Shown here piece by piece: positions 47,613-57,128 of a stretch of DNA of 64,000 nt. The translations under genes were made by a program, and so were the position numbers. The notes under the pieces were generated by a model that saw nothing but the letters and a program-made list of their open reading frames with translations, did not search any database and was not told the origin of the DNA. The number at the start of each line of letters is the position of its first letter. Position 1 is the stretch's first letter. The DNA is from Roseivirga pacifica (GTDB lineage: Bacteria; Bacteroidota; Bacteroidia; Cytophagales; Cyclobacteriaceae), in NCBI RefSeq assembly GCF_900111145.1, contig NZ_FOIR01000005.1:1-64000 (forward strand). The letters are read 5' to 3'.

Positions 47613-50486
47613 ATGACCAACATTCGAAGCTTACTACTACTGTTAATATTTACGGCTATTTCAACTGACTTATGGGCAACCCACATACGAGCAGGAGAGA
47701 TTACAGCTGTCCGCATTTCACAATCAAGTTTAAGGTATCGCTTCACTCTAATTCTCTACAAAGACACTGGGTCACCCGTTCAAATTGGAGAAGGCGGGAT
47801 TTTTAACTTTGGCCAAGGCAGAACAATTGGCCCGGGAAGAGCCGCACTTGAGCAAGAATCGGTAGATGGTAGCTTTGATGAGCGAGTAATCGGAAACGAA
47901 ACACTCATTTCGGTAATTCAATTCGACCATACCTTTGATGGCCCAGGTGTTTACGTAATTAGCTACACCGAACAAAACCGTAATGGGGGCATTATCAACA
48001 TGGGAGGTGCTAGCTCAGAAGAAATCCCTTTTCATATTGAAACAGTAATCAGAATCGACCCAGGGTTAGATGTTAACGGAACGCCTCAGCTTACTATTCC
48101 ACCAATTGATAGAGCTTGTATTGGCAGCAGATTTATTCACAATCCAGGCGCTTACGACCCTGATGGAGACAGCCTTGCCTATAAAATCGTTACCCCTCTT
48201 CAGGACAGAGGAGTAGAAGTAAGAAACTATGTGCCGCTTGACGACCCAGCCATTTCGGACATTAGTGAAGATGGTGGACCAACAGAGTTCAGCATAGACC
48301 CACTTACTGGAGACCTAGTATGGGATGCACCAAAATTTGCTGGTGAATATAATGTAGCTTTCATTATAGAAGAGTGGCGTTTTTCGCAACTAACTGGCAG
48401 ATACGAACTGCTTGGCTACGTAACCCGAGACATGCAGATTTTGGTAGAAGAATGTGATAATGAAAGGCCAGAACTCGAGATACCTGCAGATACTTGTATT
48501 GAAGCGGGCACATTATTAGAAGCCGAAATTTTGGGTAGAGACCCTGATGGAAACAAAGTACTAATGGAAGCCTTTGGTGGCGTATTTGGGCTAAACAGCA
48601 ATGCTGCTGAGTACCTAAGCTTACCAGGCCTTAACCCAAACCCTGAGTTCAGAGATTCTCCAGCAACCTCTCTCTTTAGATGGCAAACAGACCTTTCTCA
48701 TGTTAGAGCAAGGCCATATCAAGTACAGTTTAAAATTACAGACGACCCTTCAGACCCAGAAGCTCCTGAACTCGTTGACTTTGCTACATGGAACATACAA
48801 GTAGTGGCTCCTGCGCCAACCGGCTTAACCTCATCTGTAGACTCAGGACTTTCCATTGAACTAAATTGGGACGACTACATTGGGGCAAACTACGCGCCAA
48901 CTATGCAGATTTATCGTAGGGTAGACAGTTACGATTTTGACCCTGAAAATTGTATTGTGGGTATACCTGCACAATCTGGCTATGAACTGATTGACGAGCT
49001 ACCGATTGACCAGACCAATTATATTGACGATAATGATGTTAGACCAGGAGTAAAATATTGCTACAGACTTGTGGCCGAGTTCCCACTTCCCGAAGGTGGA
49101 ACAAGCTATGCCTCTATAGAAACATGTACTACCATTCCTTTGGACGTACCTGCCATTACCAATGTTTCTATTGAAAACACAGGTATGACAGACGGAGAAA
49201 TTTTTGTTAAATGGACTTCTCCGCTGGAAATCAACCCAATACTCTTCCCTCCACCATACCGCTATGAATTAATTCGTTACCAAGGATTTGATGGCAACGT
49301 AGGCAGAACGCAGGTAACCTCAACACTCGATACTACCTTTATGGATACTGGCTTAAACACGGAAGGCACCCCGTATCATTATATGGTTCGCTTTTACGAT
49401 AATGCCGACAACCTGATTGATAGTTCTGCCACAGCATCTTCTGTTAGACTGGAGGCTCTCGGACTGGTACAGGCTGTTGAGTTGAGCTGGGAGGCTGATG
49501 TACCGTGGTCTAACCGAGTACAATCGTTCCCTTATCATTACATATACAGAAACAGAGCAGATATTGCCGCAAACGACACTGATAACTTTGTACTCATAGA
49601 TTCAGCCCTTGTTACAGCCGATGGCTTTACTTACTTAGATGAAGGGCAGTTTAACAGTGTACCATTGTTAGAAGACCGTGAATATTGCTACTACGTGGTT
49701 ACTCAGGGCAGCTATGGTAACCCAATAATACCAGCACCATTGGTTAATAATTCGCAGGTGGTTTGCATACAGCCAAATGATGAAGAACCACCTGAAGAAC
49801 CGGAGATAGAGATACCTAGCGACAGTACCACCGTAGAAGGCCCAGATGGCACTCCCCTAATTATATTGGACAATCCGAATTGTGACCAATTACAATTAGA
49901 GCCATGTGCTTTCGCCAACTTTAGCAATACACTTACTTGGACCGCAGACGATGTTGACAATGACATTGCCAGTTTCAACATTTATTACTCCACATCGGGT
50001 GCCGAAGACAGTTTTACTCTTGTAGGAAACACTAGAGACATGCAGTTTACGCACACTGGTTTATCATCGTACAAGGGCTGCTATAAAATAGCCGCTGTAG
50101 ATAGATCGAATAACGAAAGTACTTTGAGTAATTCGGTTTGCTTTGACAATTGCCCTTACTATGACTTGCCAAACACTTTTACTCCAAACGATGATGGTGT
50201 AAACGATACCTTTAGAGCCTTTGACCAGCCTAATGCGCAATGTCCACGTTTTGTAAGATCGGTTGAGTTTAGAGTTTTCAATCGCTGGGGAGGCAAAGAA
50301 CTCTTTACCTACAATACTACGGAAGAAGTTGAGCCAAACTTCTTTATCGACTGGAATGGTACTGATGAAAACGGTAATGAACTACCATCTGGCACTTACT
50401 ATTACACGGCAACAGTAACTTTTGATGTGCTAGACCCAGCAAAGGCAAAACAAGAGTTTAAAAACTGGGTGAAAATTATCCGCTAA
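47613..50486 (+). CDS. T9SS type B sorting domain protein (gliding-motility-associated C-terminus), copy 1
   Basis: A 957-residue exported protein with a signal peptide (about 1-22, ending LWA). A conserved N-terminal domain starts THIRAGEITAVRI. Cadherin-like segments (YDPDGDSLAYKIV) and several fibronectin type III-like domains follow. The last 95 or so residues form the CHU_C/type B sorting domain: NTFTPNDDGVNDTF, VFNRWGG and ELPSGTYYYTATV. It is probably secreted by T9SS and held on the surface; ligand unknown. It is a tandem paralog of the next gene, with strong identity over the full length. Confidence 0.92.
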   Translation: MTNIRSLLLLLIFTAISTDLWATHIRAGEITAVRISQSSLRYRFTLILYKDTGSPVQIGEGGIFNFGQGRTIGPGRAALEQESVDGSFDERVIGNETLISVIQFDHTFDGPGVYVISYTEQNRNGGIINMGGASSEEIPFHIETVIRIDPGLDVNGTPQLTIPPIDRACIGSRFIHNPGAYDPDGDSLAYKIVTPLQDRGVEVRNYVPLDDPAISDISEDGGPTEFSIDPLTGDLVWDAPKFAGEYNVAFIIEEWRFSQLTGRYELLGYVTRDMQILVEECDNERPELEIPADTCIEAGTLLEAEILGRDPDGNKVLMEAFGGVFGLNSNAAEYLSLPGLNPNPEFRDSPATSLFRWQTDLSHVRARPYQVQFKITDDPSDPEAPELVDFATWNIQVVAPAPTGLTSSVDSGLSIELNWDDYIGANYAPTMQIYRRVDSYDFDPENCIVGIPAQSGYELIDELPIDQTNYIDDNDVRPGVKYCYRLVAEFPLPEGGTSYASIETCTTIPLDVPAITNVSIENTGMTDGEIFVKWTSPLEINPILFPPPYRYELIRYQGFDGNVGRTQVTSTLDTTFMDTGLNTEGTPYHYMVRFYDNADNLIDSSATASSVRLEALGLVQAVELSWEADVPWSNRVQSFPYHYIYRNRADIAANDTDNFVLIDSALVTADGFTYLDEGQFNSVPLLEDREYCYYVVTQGSYGNPIIPAPLVNNSQVVCIQPNDEEPPEEPEIEIPSDSTTVEGPDGTPLIILDNPNCDQLQLEPCAFANFSNTLTWTADDVDNDIASFNIYYSTSGAEDSFTLVGNTRDMQFTHTGLSSYKGCYKIAAVDRSNNESTLSNSVCFDNCPYYDLPNTFTPNDDGVNDTFRAFDQPNAQCPRFVRSVEFRVFNRWGGKELFTYNTTEEVEPNFFIDWNGTDENGNELPSGTYYYTATVTFDVLDPAKAKQEFKNWVKIIR

Positions 50487-50500
50487 ACCCAATTAAAATA

Positions 50501-50548
50501 TATTTCATGTGTGGTCGTTCTAATAACTTTACAACCACACATGAAATA
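50501..50548. promoter_or_regulatory. 15-bp inverted repeat covering the start codon of copy 2
   Basis: Arms 50501-50515 and 50534-50548 are perfectly complementary with an 18-nt loop. The ATG at 50541-50543 sits inside the right arm. A -7-like TAACTTTA (50524-50531) lies in the loop. It could hide the start codon in read-through mRNA or serve as a DNA operator. Confidence 0.6.
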
Positions 50549-53408
50549 CTTTTTAACACTACTACTCGTTGTTACTTTTTCAACTAATCTTTGGGCAACG
50601 CACATCAGAGCAGGTGAAATCACTGCAGTACGCATTTCTCAATCGAGCTTAAGGTATCGCTTTACACTAATCATTTATAAAGACACTGGTTCTGCATTAA
50701 AAGTAGGCGATGGTGGGATTTTCAACTTTGGTCAAGGAAGAATAATCGGTCCGGGAAGAGCCGCCCTGCAAGACGCTTCTATAGATGGCGTATTTCATGA
50801 ACAAAACGTTGGAAATGAAACGCAGCGGGTTGTTATTCAATTCGATCACACCTTCGATAGCCCAGGGGTTTATGTGGTAAGTTATACTGAGCAAAACAGA
50901 AACTCGGGAATCATCAACCTTGGCGGAGCCAATTCTTTAAATATTCCCTTTCACGTAGAAACAATATTGAAAATCGATCCGGGATTAGATATAAATGGCA
51001 CTCCACAACTCACAATCCCGCCTATTGACAAAGCATGCGTAGGCACACGCTTTATCCATAACCCTGGCGCTTATGACCCAGATGGCGACAGCTTAGCCTA
51101 TAAAATTGTCACCCCAATGCAAGACAGAGGCGTAAACGTAAGAACTTATATTCCTTTAGACGACCCTAACATTTCTAATACAAGAGAAGACGGTGGTTCA
51201 CCTGCCAACTTCAGCATCAATCCACTTACGGGAGACCTGACATGGGACGCACCCTTGTTTGTTGGGGAATACAACATAGCCTTTATAGTCGAGGAATGGC
51301 GGTTTTCTAACCTAACAGGGGAATACGAACTATTAGGGTATGTAACAAGAGACATGCAGATTTTAGTAGAGGAATGCAATAACAATAGGCCAGAACTCGA
51401 AGTCCCCGCAGACACTTGCATTGAAGCAGGAGCTCTTTTACAGGCAGAAATCAAAGGTTTCGACCCTGACAACAACCCCATTTTGCTCGAATCTTTTGGT
51501 GGTGTTTTTCAACAGAACAGTAATCCAGCCGAATTCTTAAGCATCCCAGACCTCAACCCAGTTCCAGAGTTTAGAAATTCGCCAGCCTCTTCTCTATTCA
51601 AGTGGCAAACCGACCTATCCCATGTGAGGGAAAGGCCTTATCAGGTTCGGTTTAAAGTGAGTGATAAACCCGCTGACTCTAGCCTACCAGAACTTGTTAA
51701 TTTTGAAACATGGAATGTGAAGGTTGTTGCGCCTGCACCTAAAAGATTGGCGGCTCGAATAGGCTCCAACCTCGACATAGAGCTCTTTTGGGAAGCATAT
51801 GTTGGTGCAAACTACGCTCCGGTAATGCAGGTTTACCGAAAAGTAGACAGTTACGATTTCGACCCAGAAAATTGCAATGTCGGAATCCCACCTGAATCCG
51901 GTTACGAACTAATAGACGAACTACCTATTGACCAAACCAATTACACCGACAATGACAAACTTAGCCCTGGCGCCACATATTGCTACAGACTTGTAGCACA
52001 ATTCCCACTGCCTAAAGGAGGTACCAGTTACGCGTCTATTGAAAAGTGCATTACCATTCCGCTAGATGTTCCGGCCATTACGAATGTTTCTGTCGAAAAT
52101 ACGGATGAAACGAATGGCGAAATATATGTAAGGTGGACCAGCCCTCTGGAGATCAACACCACGCTTTTTCCTCCTCCGTACAAATACGAACTAATCCGCT
52201 TTGAAGGTTTTGACGGGCTTGGTCAACGCAGTTTGGTAACAACCACAACCGATACCACTTTTATTGACTCAGGTTTGAATACCGAAAACCTACCCTATCG
52301 GTACATGGTACGCTTTTATGACAATGCAGATAACCTGATAGACAGCTCTGCAACAGCCTCTTCTGTTAGGCTAGAAGCACTGAGTTTAATTGAGGCAATA
52401 GAGTTGAATTGGGAAGCGGACGTGCCATGGTCTAATCGTACGCAGAACTTCCCTTACCATTATATTTATCGAAATCGCACTGATGCAGCAGCAAGTGACA
52501 CCGACAACTTTGAACTCATTGATTCAACGCTGGTCACAGCCGAAGGCTTTACTTATTTGGATGAAGGTAACTTTAACGGAACACCATTGCTTAACGATAG
52601 AGACTATTGCTACTACGTAGTTACGCAAGGCAGCTACGGCAATCCTATTTTACCAGAACCATTGATTAATAACGCGCAAGTTATTTGCGTGCAGCCTGGT
52701 GATGAAATTCCACCAGAGGAACCCAAAATAGAAGTCCCGGGAGACACCACAACAGTTGAGGGGCCTAACGGAACACCACTTGTAATTTTGGAAAACCCCA
52801 ACTGTTCACGAGTGGTTTTAGAGCCCTGCGCTTTTGACAACTACAGCAACACACTAACCTGGACAGCTGACAATATTGACAATGACATAGCGAGTTACAA
52901 CATCTACTTTTCTACCACGGGAGAAGAAGAAAGCTACATTTTAGTTGGCAACACACGTAACACTGAGTTCACTCATACAGGACTAGCCTCTTACAAAGGT
53001 TGCTACAAAATTGCTGCAGTAGACCGTTCGAATAACGAGAGTACCATGAGCAATGCCGTTTGTTTTGACAACTGCCCATACTACGAGCTACCAAACACCT
53101 TTACCCCTAATGCAGACGGAATGAATGACACCTTCAGAGCCTTTGACCAGCCAAACCAAAAGTGCCCTAGATTTATTCAGGGAGTCGAATTTAAGGTATT
53201 CAATCGCTGGGGCGGAGATGAACTCTTTAGCTATAATACAAAAGGAGTTGCGGAACCGAACTTCTACATCGATTGGAAAGGAACAGATAAAAACGGTAAT
53301 GAATTGCCATCCGGAACTTACTATTACACCGCAACTGTTACCTTTGATGTATTGGATCCATCAAAAGCTAAACAGGAGTTTAAAAATTGGGTAAAAATAG
53401 TTCGATAG
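50541..53408 (+). CDS. T9SS type B sorting domain protein (gliding-motility-associated C-terminus), copy 2
   Basis: A 955-residue paralog of the gene just upstream, with the same domain order: signal peptide (MKYFLTLLLVVTFSTNLWA), THIRAGEITAVRI domain, cadherin-like and fibronectin III-like domains, and the type B sorting domain (NTFTPNADGMNDTF, VFNRWGG). The start at 50541 is chosen because it opens the signal peptide; the upstream in-frame codons give a non-signal extension. Differences from copy 1 are spread along the length, for example in the ligand-like middle. The end overlaps the next gene by 22 bases. Confidence 0.92.
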   Translation: MKYFLTLLLVVTFSTNLWATHIRAGEITAVRISQSSLRYRFTLIIYKDTGSALKVGDGGIFNFGQGRIIGPGRAALQDASIDGVFHEQNVGNETQRVVIQFDHTFDSPGVYVVSYTEQNRNSGIINLGGANSLNIPFHVETILKIDPGLDINGTPQLTIPPIDKACVGTRFIHNPGAYDPDGDSLAYKIVTPMQDRGVNVRTYIPLDDPNISNTREDGGSPANFSINPLTGDLTWDAPLFVGEYNIAFIVEEWRFSNLTGEYELLGYVTRDMQILVEECNNNRPELEVPADTCIEAGALLQAEIKGFDPDNNPILLESFGGVFQQNSNPAEFLSIPDLNPVPEFRNSPASSLFKWQTDLSHVRERPYQVRFKVSDKPADSSLPELVNFETWNVKVVAPAPKRLAARIGSNLDIELFWEAYVGANYAPVMQVYRKVDSYDFDPENCNVGIPPESGYELIDELPIDQTNYTDNDKLSPGATYCYRLVAQFPLPKGGTSYASIEKCITIPLDVPAITNVSVENTDETNGEIYVRWTSPLEINTTLFPPPYKYELIRFEGFDGLGQRSLVTTTTDTTFIDSGLNTENLPYRYMVRFYDNADNLIDSSATASSVRLEALSLIEAIELNWEADVPWSNRTQNFPYHYIYRNRTDAAASDTDNFELIDSTLVTAEGFTYLDEGNFNGTPLLNDRDYCYYVVTQGSYGNPILPEPLINNAQVICVQPGDEIPPEEPKIEVPGDTTTVEGPNGTPLVILENPNCSRVVLEPCAFDNYSNTLTWTADNIDNDIASYNIYFSTTGEEESYILVGNTRNTEFTHTGLASYKGCYKIAAVDRSNNESTMSNAVCFDNCPYYELPNTFTPNADGMNDTFRAFDQPNQKCPRFIQGVEFKVFNRWGGDELFSYNTKGVAEPNFYIDWKGTDKNGNELPSGTYYYTATVTFDVLDPSKAKQEFKNWVKIVR

Positions 53409-53809
53409 AAAATCAAGATGTGTTGCTTTTTGATGGAGTTTGCAACCTATGCAATGGCGCTGTAAACTTCATTATTGACCACGACCCTAAAGGGCATTTT
53501 AAATTTGCTGCCCTACAGTCAGATTTTGGACAAGAAAAACTGAAAGAATTAGGCTACAATCAGCAAGACTTCGACAGCTTGGTGCTTTTAAGCGAAGACA
53601 AAGTTTATAAGAAAAGCTCTGCTGCTTTACGAATAGCCAAAAAACTTAGCGGGCTTTATCCTTTGCTCTACGTTTTCATCATAATTCCACCTTTCATTCG
53701 ACATGGTGTTTATGATATTATTGCCAAAAACCGCTATAAATGGTGGGGAAAAAGAGACAGCTGCCGCATGCCTACCCCAGAGCTTCGTGCCCGCTTTGTG
53801 GATGCTTAA
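53387..53809 (+). CDS. DCC family thiol-disulfide oxidoreductase-like protein
   Basis: A 140-residue protein with the family motif DGVCNLCNGAVNF (the D-x-x-C-x-x-C active site) near the N-terminus, and the C-terminal conserved KNRYKWWGKRDSCRMP. DCC proteins are thioredoxin-like; reaction partners are mostly unknown. A hydrophobic helix (LYPLLYVFIIIPPFI) is present. The start is TTG at 53387, overlapping the previous gene by 22 bases; GTG at 53420 is an alternative giving a shorter N-terminus. There is no ATG before the active site. Confidence 0.85.
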   Translation: MGKNSSIENQDVLLFDGVCNLCNGAVNFIIDHDPKGHFKFAALQSDFGQEKLKELGYNQQDFDSLVLLSEDKVYKKSSAALRIAKKLSGLYPLLYVFIIIPPFIRHGVYDIIAKNRYKWWGKRDSCRMPTPELRARFVDA

Positions 53810-53828
53810 CGATTATTACTTAGTTTTG
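53795..53828 (+). promoter_or_regulatory. fabD promoter
   Basis: TTTG (53795-53798) and a -7 box TAGTTTTG (53821-53828) are separated by 22 nt, one longer than usual. The predicted leader is about 18 nt to the ATG at 53851. The -33 element lies inside the DCC gene. Confidence 0.6.
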
Positions 53829-53850
53829 CAGTCGCAATTAAATTAAGCCT

Positions 53851-54723
53851 ATGACAGCATATGTATTTCCTGGCCAGGGAGCGCAGTTCCCAGGAATGGC
53901 CAAAGACCTATACGATAACTCAGAGCAAGCAAAACAACTTTTAGAATCTGCTAATGCTATTCTCGGTTTCAGAATTACCGATATCATGTTTAACGGAACA
54001 GCAGAAGAGCTAAAAGAAACAAAAGTAACACAACCCGCCATCTTCCTTCACTCGGTGGTTTTGGCTAAAATTTCCGACTCATTCGAGCCAAACATGGTGG
54101 CAGGCCACTCATTAGGAGAGTTTTCTGCATTGGTTGCCAATGGTGTTTTAGCTTTTGAAGACGGCCTCAAACTGGTATCGCAAAGAGCTTTAGCCATGCA
54201 GCGTGCCTGCGAAATTAACCCATCTACCATGGCTGCAATTTTAGGGCTGGAAGATAAAGTGGTAGAAGACATTTGCGCTTCGATTGACGAGGTGGTTGTA
54301 GCTGCAAACTATAACTGTCCGGGTCAGTTGGTAATTTCTGGTTCGCACAAAGGCATTGAGCTAGCTTGCGAAAAGGCAAAAGAAGCCGGAGCCAAAAGAG
54401 CACTTCCGTTGCCGGTAGGTGGCGCATTCCACTCACCATTAATGGAACCAGCTAAAGAAGAGCTAGAAAAAGCAATTGATGCCACCACTTTTAGCCAGGG
54501 AATTTGCCCGGTATATCAAAACGTAAGTGCGCAAGCCGAAACCGATATTGCCGTGATCAAAGCCAACTTAAAGACGCAACTTACCGCTCCGGTAAGGTGG
54601 ACACAGTCTGTTCAGGCAATGGTTGCCGATGGTGCTACAAACTTTATTGAATCAGGCCCTGGCAAAGTATTGCAAGGCTTGGTAAAGAAAATTCACAGAG
54701 AAGCAGACGTAGCAAGCATCTAA
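53851..54723 (+). CDS. fabD: Malonyl-CoA:ACP transacylase
   Basis: A 290-residue enzyme moving malonyl groups from CoA to acyl carrier protein, the entry step of fatty acid elongation. The active-site Ser87 is in GHSLGE (85-90), with the oxyanion-site Gln in FPGQGAQ at the N-terminus and the catalytic His in GGAFHSPLM. Length and order are normal for FabD. It has its own promoter and a terminator-like element after it; no other fab gene is in the window. Confidence 0.95.
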   Translation: MTAYVFPGQGAQFPGMAKDLYDNSEQAKQLLESANAILGFRITDIMFNGTAEELKETKVTQPAIFLHSVVLAKISDSFEPNMVAGHSLGEFSALVANGVLAFEDGLKLVSQRALAMQRACEINPSTMAAILGLEDKVVEDICASIDEVVVAANYNCPGQLVISGSHKGIELACEKAKEAGAKRALPLPVGGAFHSPLMEPAKEELEKAIDATTFSQGICPVYQNVSAQAETDIAVIKANLKTQLTAPVRWTQSVQAMVADGATNFIESGPGKVLQGLVKKIHREADVASI

Positions 54724-54745
54724 AATTACAATAGAAATTCCTTTT

Positions 54746-54829
54746 AAGAGTTCGTCATTGTGAGCATGGCTGAACAGTCTCCTTTTTGAGGGTAGATTGT
54801 AAATCTCAAAGCTCCATTGACGAACTTTT
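54746..54829 (+). terminator. Terminator-like palindromic element after fabD
   Basis: Outer arms AGTTCGTCA at 54749-54757 and its complement at 54818-54826 extend by further A/T and one G-T pair. An inner stem (TTTTTGAG with CTCAAAG) lies between them, and a T run follows. The arm sequence with GTCATTGTGAGC resembles dispersed intergenic repeats of Bacteroidota. Confidence 0.6.
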
Positions 54830-54908
54830 TTATTTCCCCTTTCATCACTTTGCGCTTTGCGTTTGCAAATTCTTTCCGCAAATTATTCACCTTGAAACGC
54901 AACCGACC

Positions 54909-55772
54909 ATGAAAAGAAAACTCACCTTACTATCAACTTTGTTGTTAATGGGCACTTTGGCCATAGCACAAACCGGAAAAGTATTCGACAACCTTTCTGT
55001 TAAAAGTGAAATACTGAAAGGCGACAGAAAATTCGCCATCTACTTACCACCAGACTACGAAACTTCGGAAAGAAGCTACCCTGTGCTCTATCTACTTCAC
55101 GGTGCGGGAGACGATCACACCGGCTGGGTGCAGTTTGGCGAAGTATTGAGAATTACCGACAGCGCAATAAAAGATGGCACGGCCACACCAATGATAATTG
55201 TAATGCCAGATGCCAACACCGGGCAACGCGGCTATTTCAACAACCCTTCGGACAATTGGAACTACGAAGACTTCTTTTTTGAAGAACTGATGCCTTATGT
55301 GGAGAAAAACTACCGCATAAAAAGCCAAAAGCGATTCAGGGCCATCTCTGGCCTATCGATGGGCGGTGGCGGCACATTTATGTACGCCCTACACAGACCT
55401 GACCTATTCTCTTCTGCTGCACCTTTGAGTGCTTATGTTGGTCCGCTTTCACTCGACCAATTTAAACAACAAGCGGAAAGAATGGGGCTTTCCGCTTCTC
55501 AGTCGGAGTTAGAAGAGTACTTTAGAAATCACAATGCCATTTCGCTAATCGAAGATGGCGATATTGAAAAGATCAAATCAGTAAGGTGGTTTATCGACTG
55601 TGGCGATGACGACTTTTTGTATGAAGGCAACAGCTTGGTGCACATTGCCATGCGCAAGAAAGAAATACCACACGAGTACCGTGTACGCCAGGGCGGGCAC
55701 ACCTGGACATACTGGAGAGAATCGCTGCCAGTTGTTCTTAAATTCATCTCTGATGCTTTTCACCAGTACTAA
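54909..55772 (+). CDS. Secreted esterase, alpha/beta hydrolase (Fes/feruloyl esterase-like)
   Basis: A 287-residue exported hydrolase; the start at 54909 opens a signal peptide (MKRKLTLLSTLLLMGTLAIA). The nucleophile is S150 in GLSMGGG, the acid probably lies in DCGDDDFLYEGN, and the His in RQGGHTWTYWRESLP. This matches the putative esterase family (PF00756) that includes feruloyl and acetyl esterases and enterochelin esterase. Natural substrate unknown; polysaccharide side groups are likely. The stop is followed at once by the ATG of the next gene, so the two are co-transcribed. Confidence 0.88.
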   Translation: MKRKLTLLSTLLLMGTLAIAQTGKVFDNLSVKSEILKGDRKFAIYLPPDYETSERSYPVLYLLHGAGDDHTGWVQFGEVLRITDSAIKDGTATPMIIVMPDANTGQRGYFNNPSDNWNYEDFFFEELMPYVEKNYRIKSQKRFRAISGLSMGGGGTFMYALHRPDLFSSAAPLSAYVGPLSLDQFKQQAERMGLSASQSELEEYFRNHNAISLIEDGDIEKIKSVRWFIDCGDDDFLYEGNSLVHIAMRKKEIPHEYRVRQGGHTWTYWRESLPVVLKFISDAFHQY

Positions 55773-56990
55773 ATGAACAATTCAGCGCTAAAGTCATTCG
55801 CAATAGTTTGTTTCACCATTTTCGGTTTGAATATGATTACCAGTTGTCAATCTAAAAATCCGTTAGATAAAATTATGGCCAGCGATTCACCAAAGATCAA
55901 AGCCATTACCGACAATTTGAACAAACACGAAGTTCAGGTGATCTACACCCAAATTGAACGAGATGAAACAGGCAATCCATCATTCAAAACATTTGATTTT
56001 CAGCGCGATGACTTTCGATACTTCTACCCGGCAAGCACCGCCAAATTGCCGGTAGCAGTATTGGCCATTCAAAAGGTTAGGCAAATGCAGCATGACGGTA
56101 TCGAAATTTCACTCGATAGCCGTTTCGAGGCATTCGACCCTAAATCCGGTGAAGTAATCATAGATAAGGACAGCACTGCGGAATCGGGTTACCCGAGCAT
56201 TCGGCACATGATCAAAAAGATATTTTTAGTAAGCGACAATGATGCTTACAATTACCTTTTCGACTTTTTAGGTCGCGATTACGTAAACAACTACCTCTCT
56301 ATTTATGGCATGGAGCCTTCTCACCTCAACCATAAATTTCTTTACGGAGCAGACAATAAGCATACTTGGGAGTTTAAGTTTTACAACGGGCAAAACGAGC
56401 TGGTTTACGAACAAGCAAGCCTAACCTCAACCATAGAAAGGCACCGCATGCCGCTAAAAGGGATGATAAAAGGTGTTGGCTACACAGATAATGAAGGCAC
56501 TTTGTATAACGAGCCCTTTAATTTTAGCGAGAAGAATTATTTTTCACTCACCAGTTTGAATAAGATCTTGATTGGTGTACTGTTTCCTAAAACGCTGCCG
56601 CTCGATCAGCGCTTCAAGATTAACAATGAAGACCACGAATTTTTGCAGTATTGGATGAGCAGAAACACTTTTGAGAGTGAATATCCCAACTACAAAACGG
56701 AAGGTTACCACGAGAGCTATGTGAAGTTTCTAATGTTTGGAGACGACAAGAATCCTATGCCCGACAATATCAGAATTTATAACAAGGTAGGCGATGCCTA
56801 CGGCACATTAACCGATGTGGCATACATAGTTGACTCGGAAAACGATATTGAGTTTATGTTGGCAGCAACTGTGCACGTAAACGAAAACCAGATCTTTAAC
56901 GATGGGGTTTACGAATACAACTCACTTGGATTTCCGTTTATGGCCGAGCTAGGCCGGCAAGTTTATAATTATGAGCTAAGTAGAAAATAA
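55773..56990 (+). CDS. Serine hydrolase lipoprotein, class A beta-lactamase fold
   Basis: A 405-residue protein with a lipoprotein signal (Cys25 in ITSCQS). The motifs of penicillin-recognising enzymes are present: S88-x-x-K91 (PASTAK), an SDN motif in VSDNDAYNYLF, and KVG in NKVGDAYG in place of KTG. This places it among class A-like serine hydrolases, which act on beta-lactams, peptides or peptidoglycan. It is much longer than class A beta-lactamases (about 290), so drug hydrolysis should not be assumed. It directly follows the esterase gene. Confidence 0.83.
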   Translation: MNNSALKSFAIVCFTIFGLNMITSCQSKNPLDKIMASDSPKIKAITDNLNKHEVQVIYTQIERDETGNPSFKTFDFQRDDFRYFYPASTAKLPVAVLAIQKVRQMQHDGIEISLDSRFEAFDPKSGEVIIDKDSTAESGYPSIRHMIKKIFLVSDNDAYNYLFDFLGRDYVNNYLSIYGMEPSHLNHKFLYGADNKHTWEFKFYNGQNELVYEQASLTSTIERHRMPLKGMIKGVGYTDNEGTLYNEPFNFSEKNYFSLTSLNKILIGVLFPKTLPLDQRFKINNEDHEFLQYWMSRNTFESEYPNYKTEGYHESYVKFLMFGDDKNPMPDNIRIYNKVGDAYGTLTDVAYIVDSENDIEFMLAATVHVNENQIFNDGVYEYNSLGFPFMAELGRQVYNYELSRK

Positions 56991-56996
56991 CCTCTC

Positions 56997-57128
56997 CTAT
57001 TTCACATTAGCACAAGCCATTTCGAAGCGCTTGGCCGAATATGCATAGTGATGGATTGCTGATTGATTTCTTTTCGCTGCAAGTTGCTTCAACTCCTTCT
57101 TTATGTTTTTAACTGAATACTTTTTCAT
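56997..57128 (-). CDS. Possible small basic protein, 43 residues
   Basis: An ATG frame opening MKKYSVKNIKKELKQLA, rich in Lys and with a helical pattern, ending ACANVK. No family is recognised. It overlaps by ATGA the stop of an even smaller frame upstream (57217-57125), which suggests coupling. Both lie after the small membrane gene at 57226-57594 on the same strand. Coding status is uncertain; it could be a decayed gene. Confidence 0.3.
   Translation of the reverse strand: MKKYSVKNIKKELKQLAAKRNQSAIHHYAYSAKRFEMACANVK

Noticed and set aside
55773-56990. The serine hydrolase lipoprotein as an antibiotic-resistance beta-lactamase
   Set aside because: It is about 110 residues too long for class A, has KVG in place of KTG, and lacks a recognisable omega-loop Glu motif, so resistance cannot be claimed.
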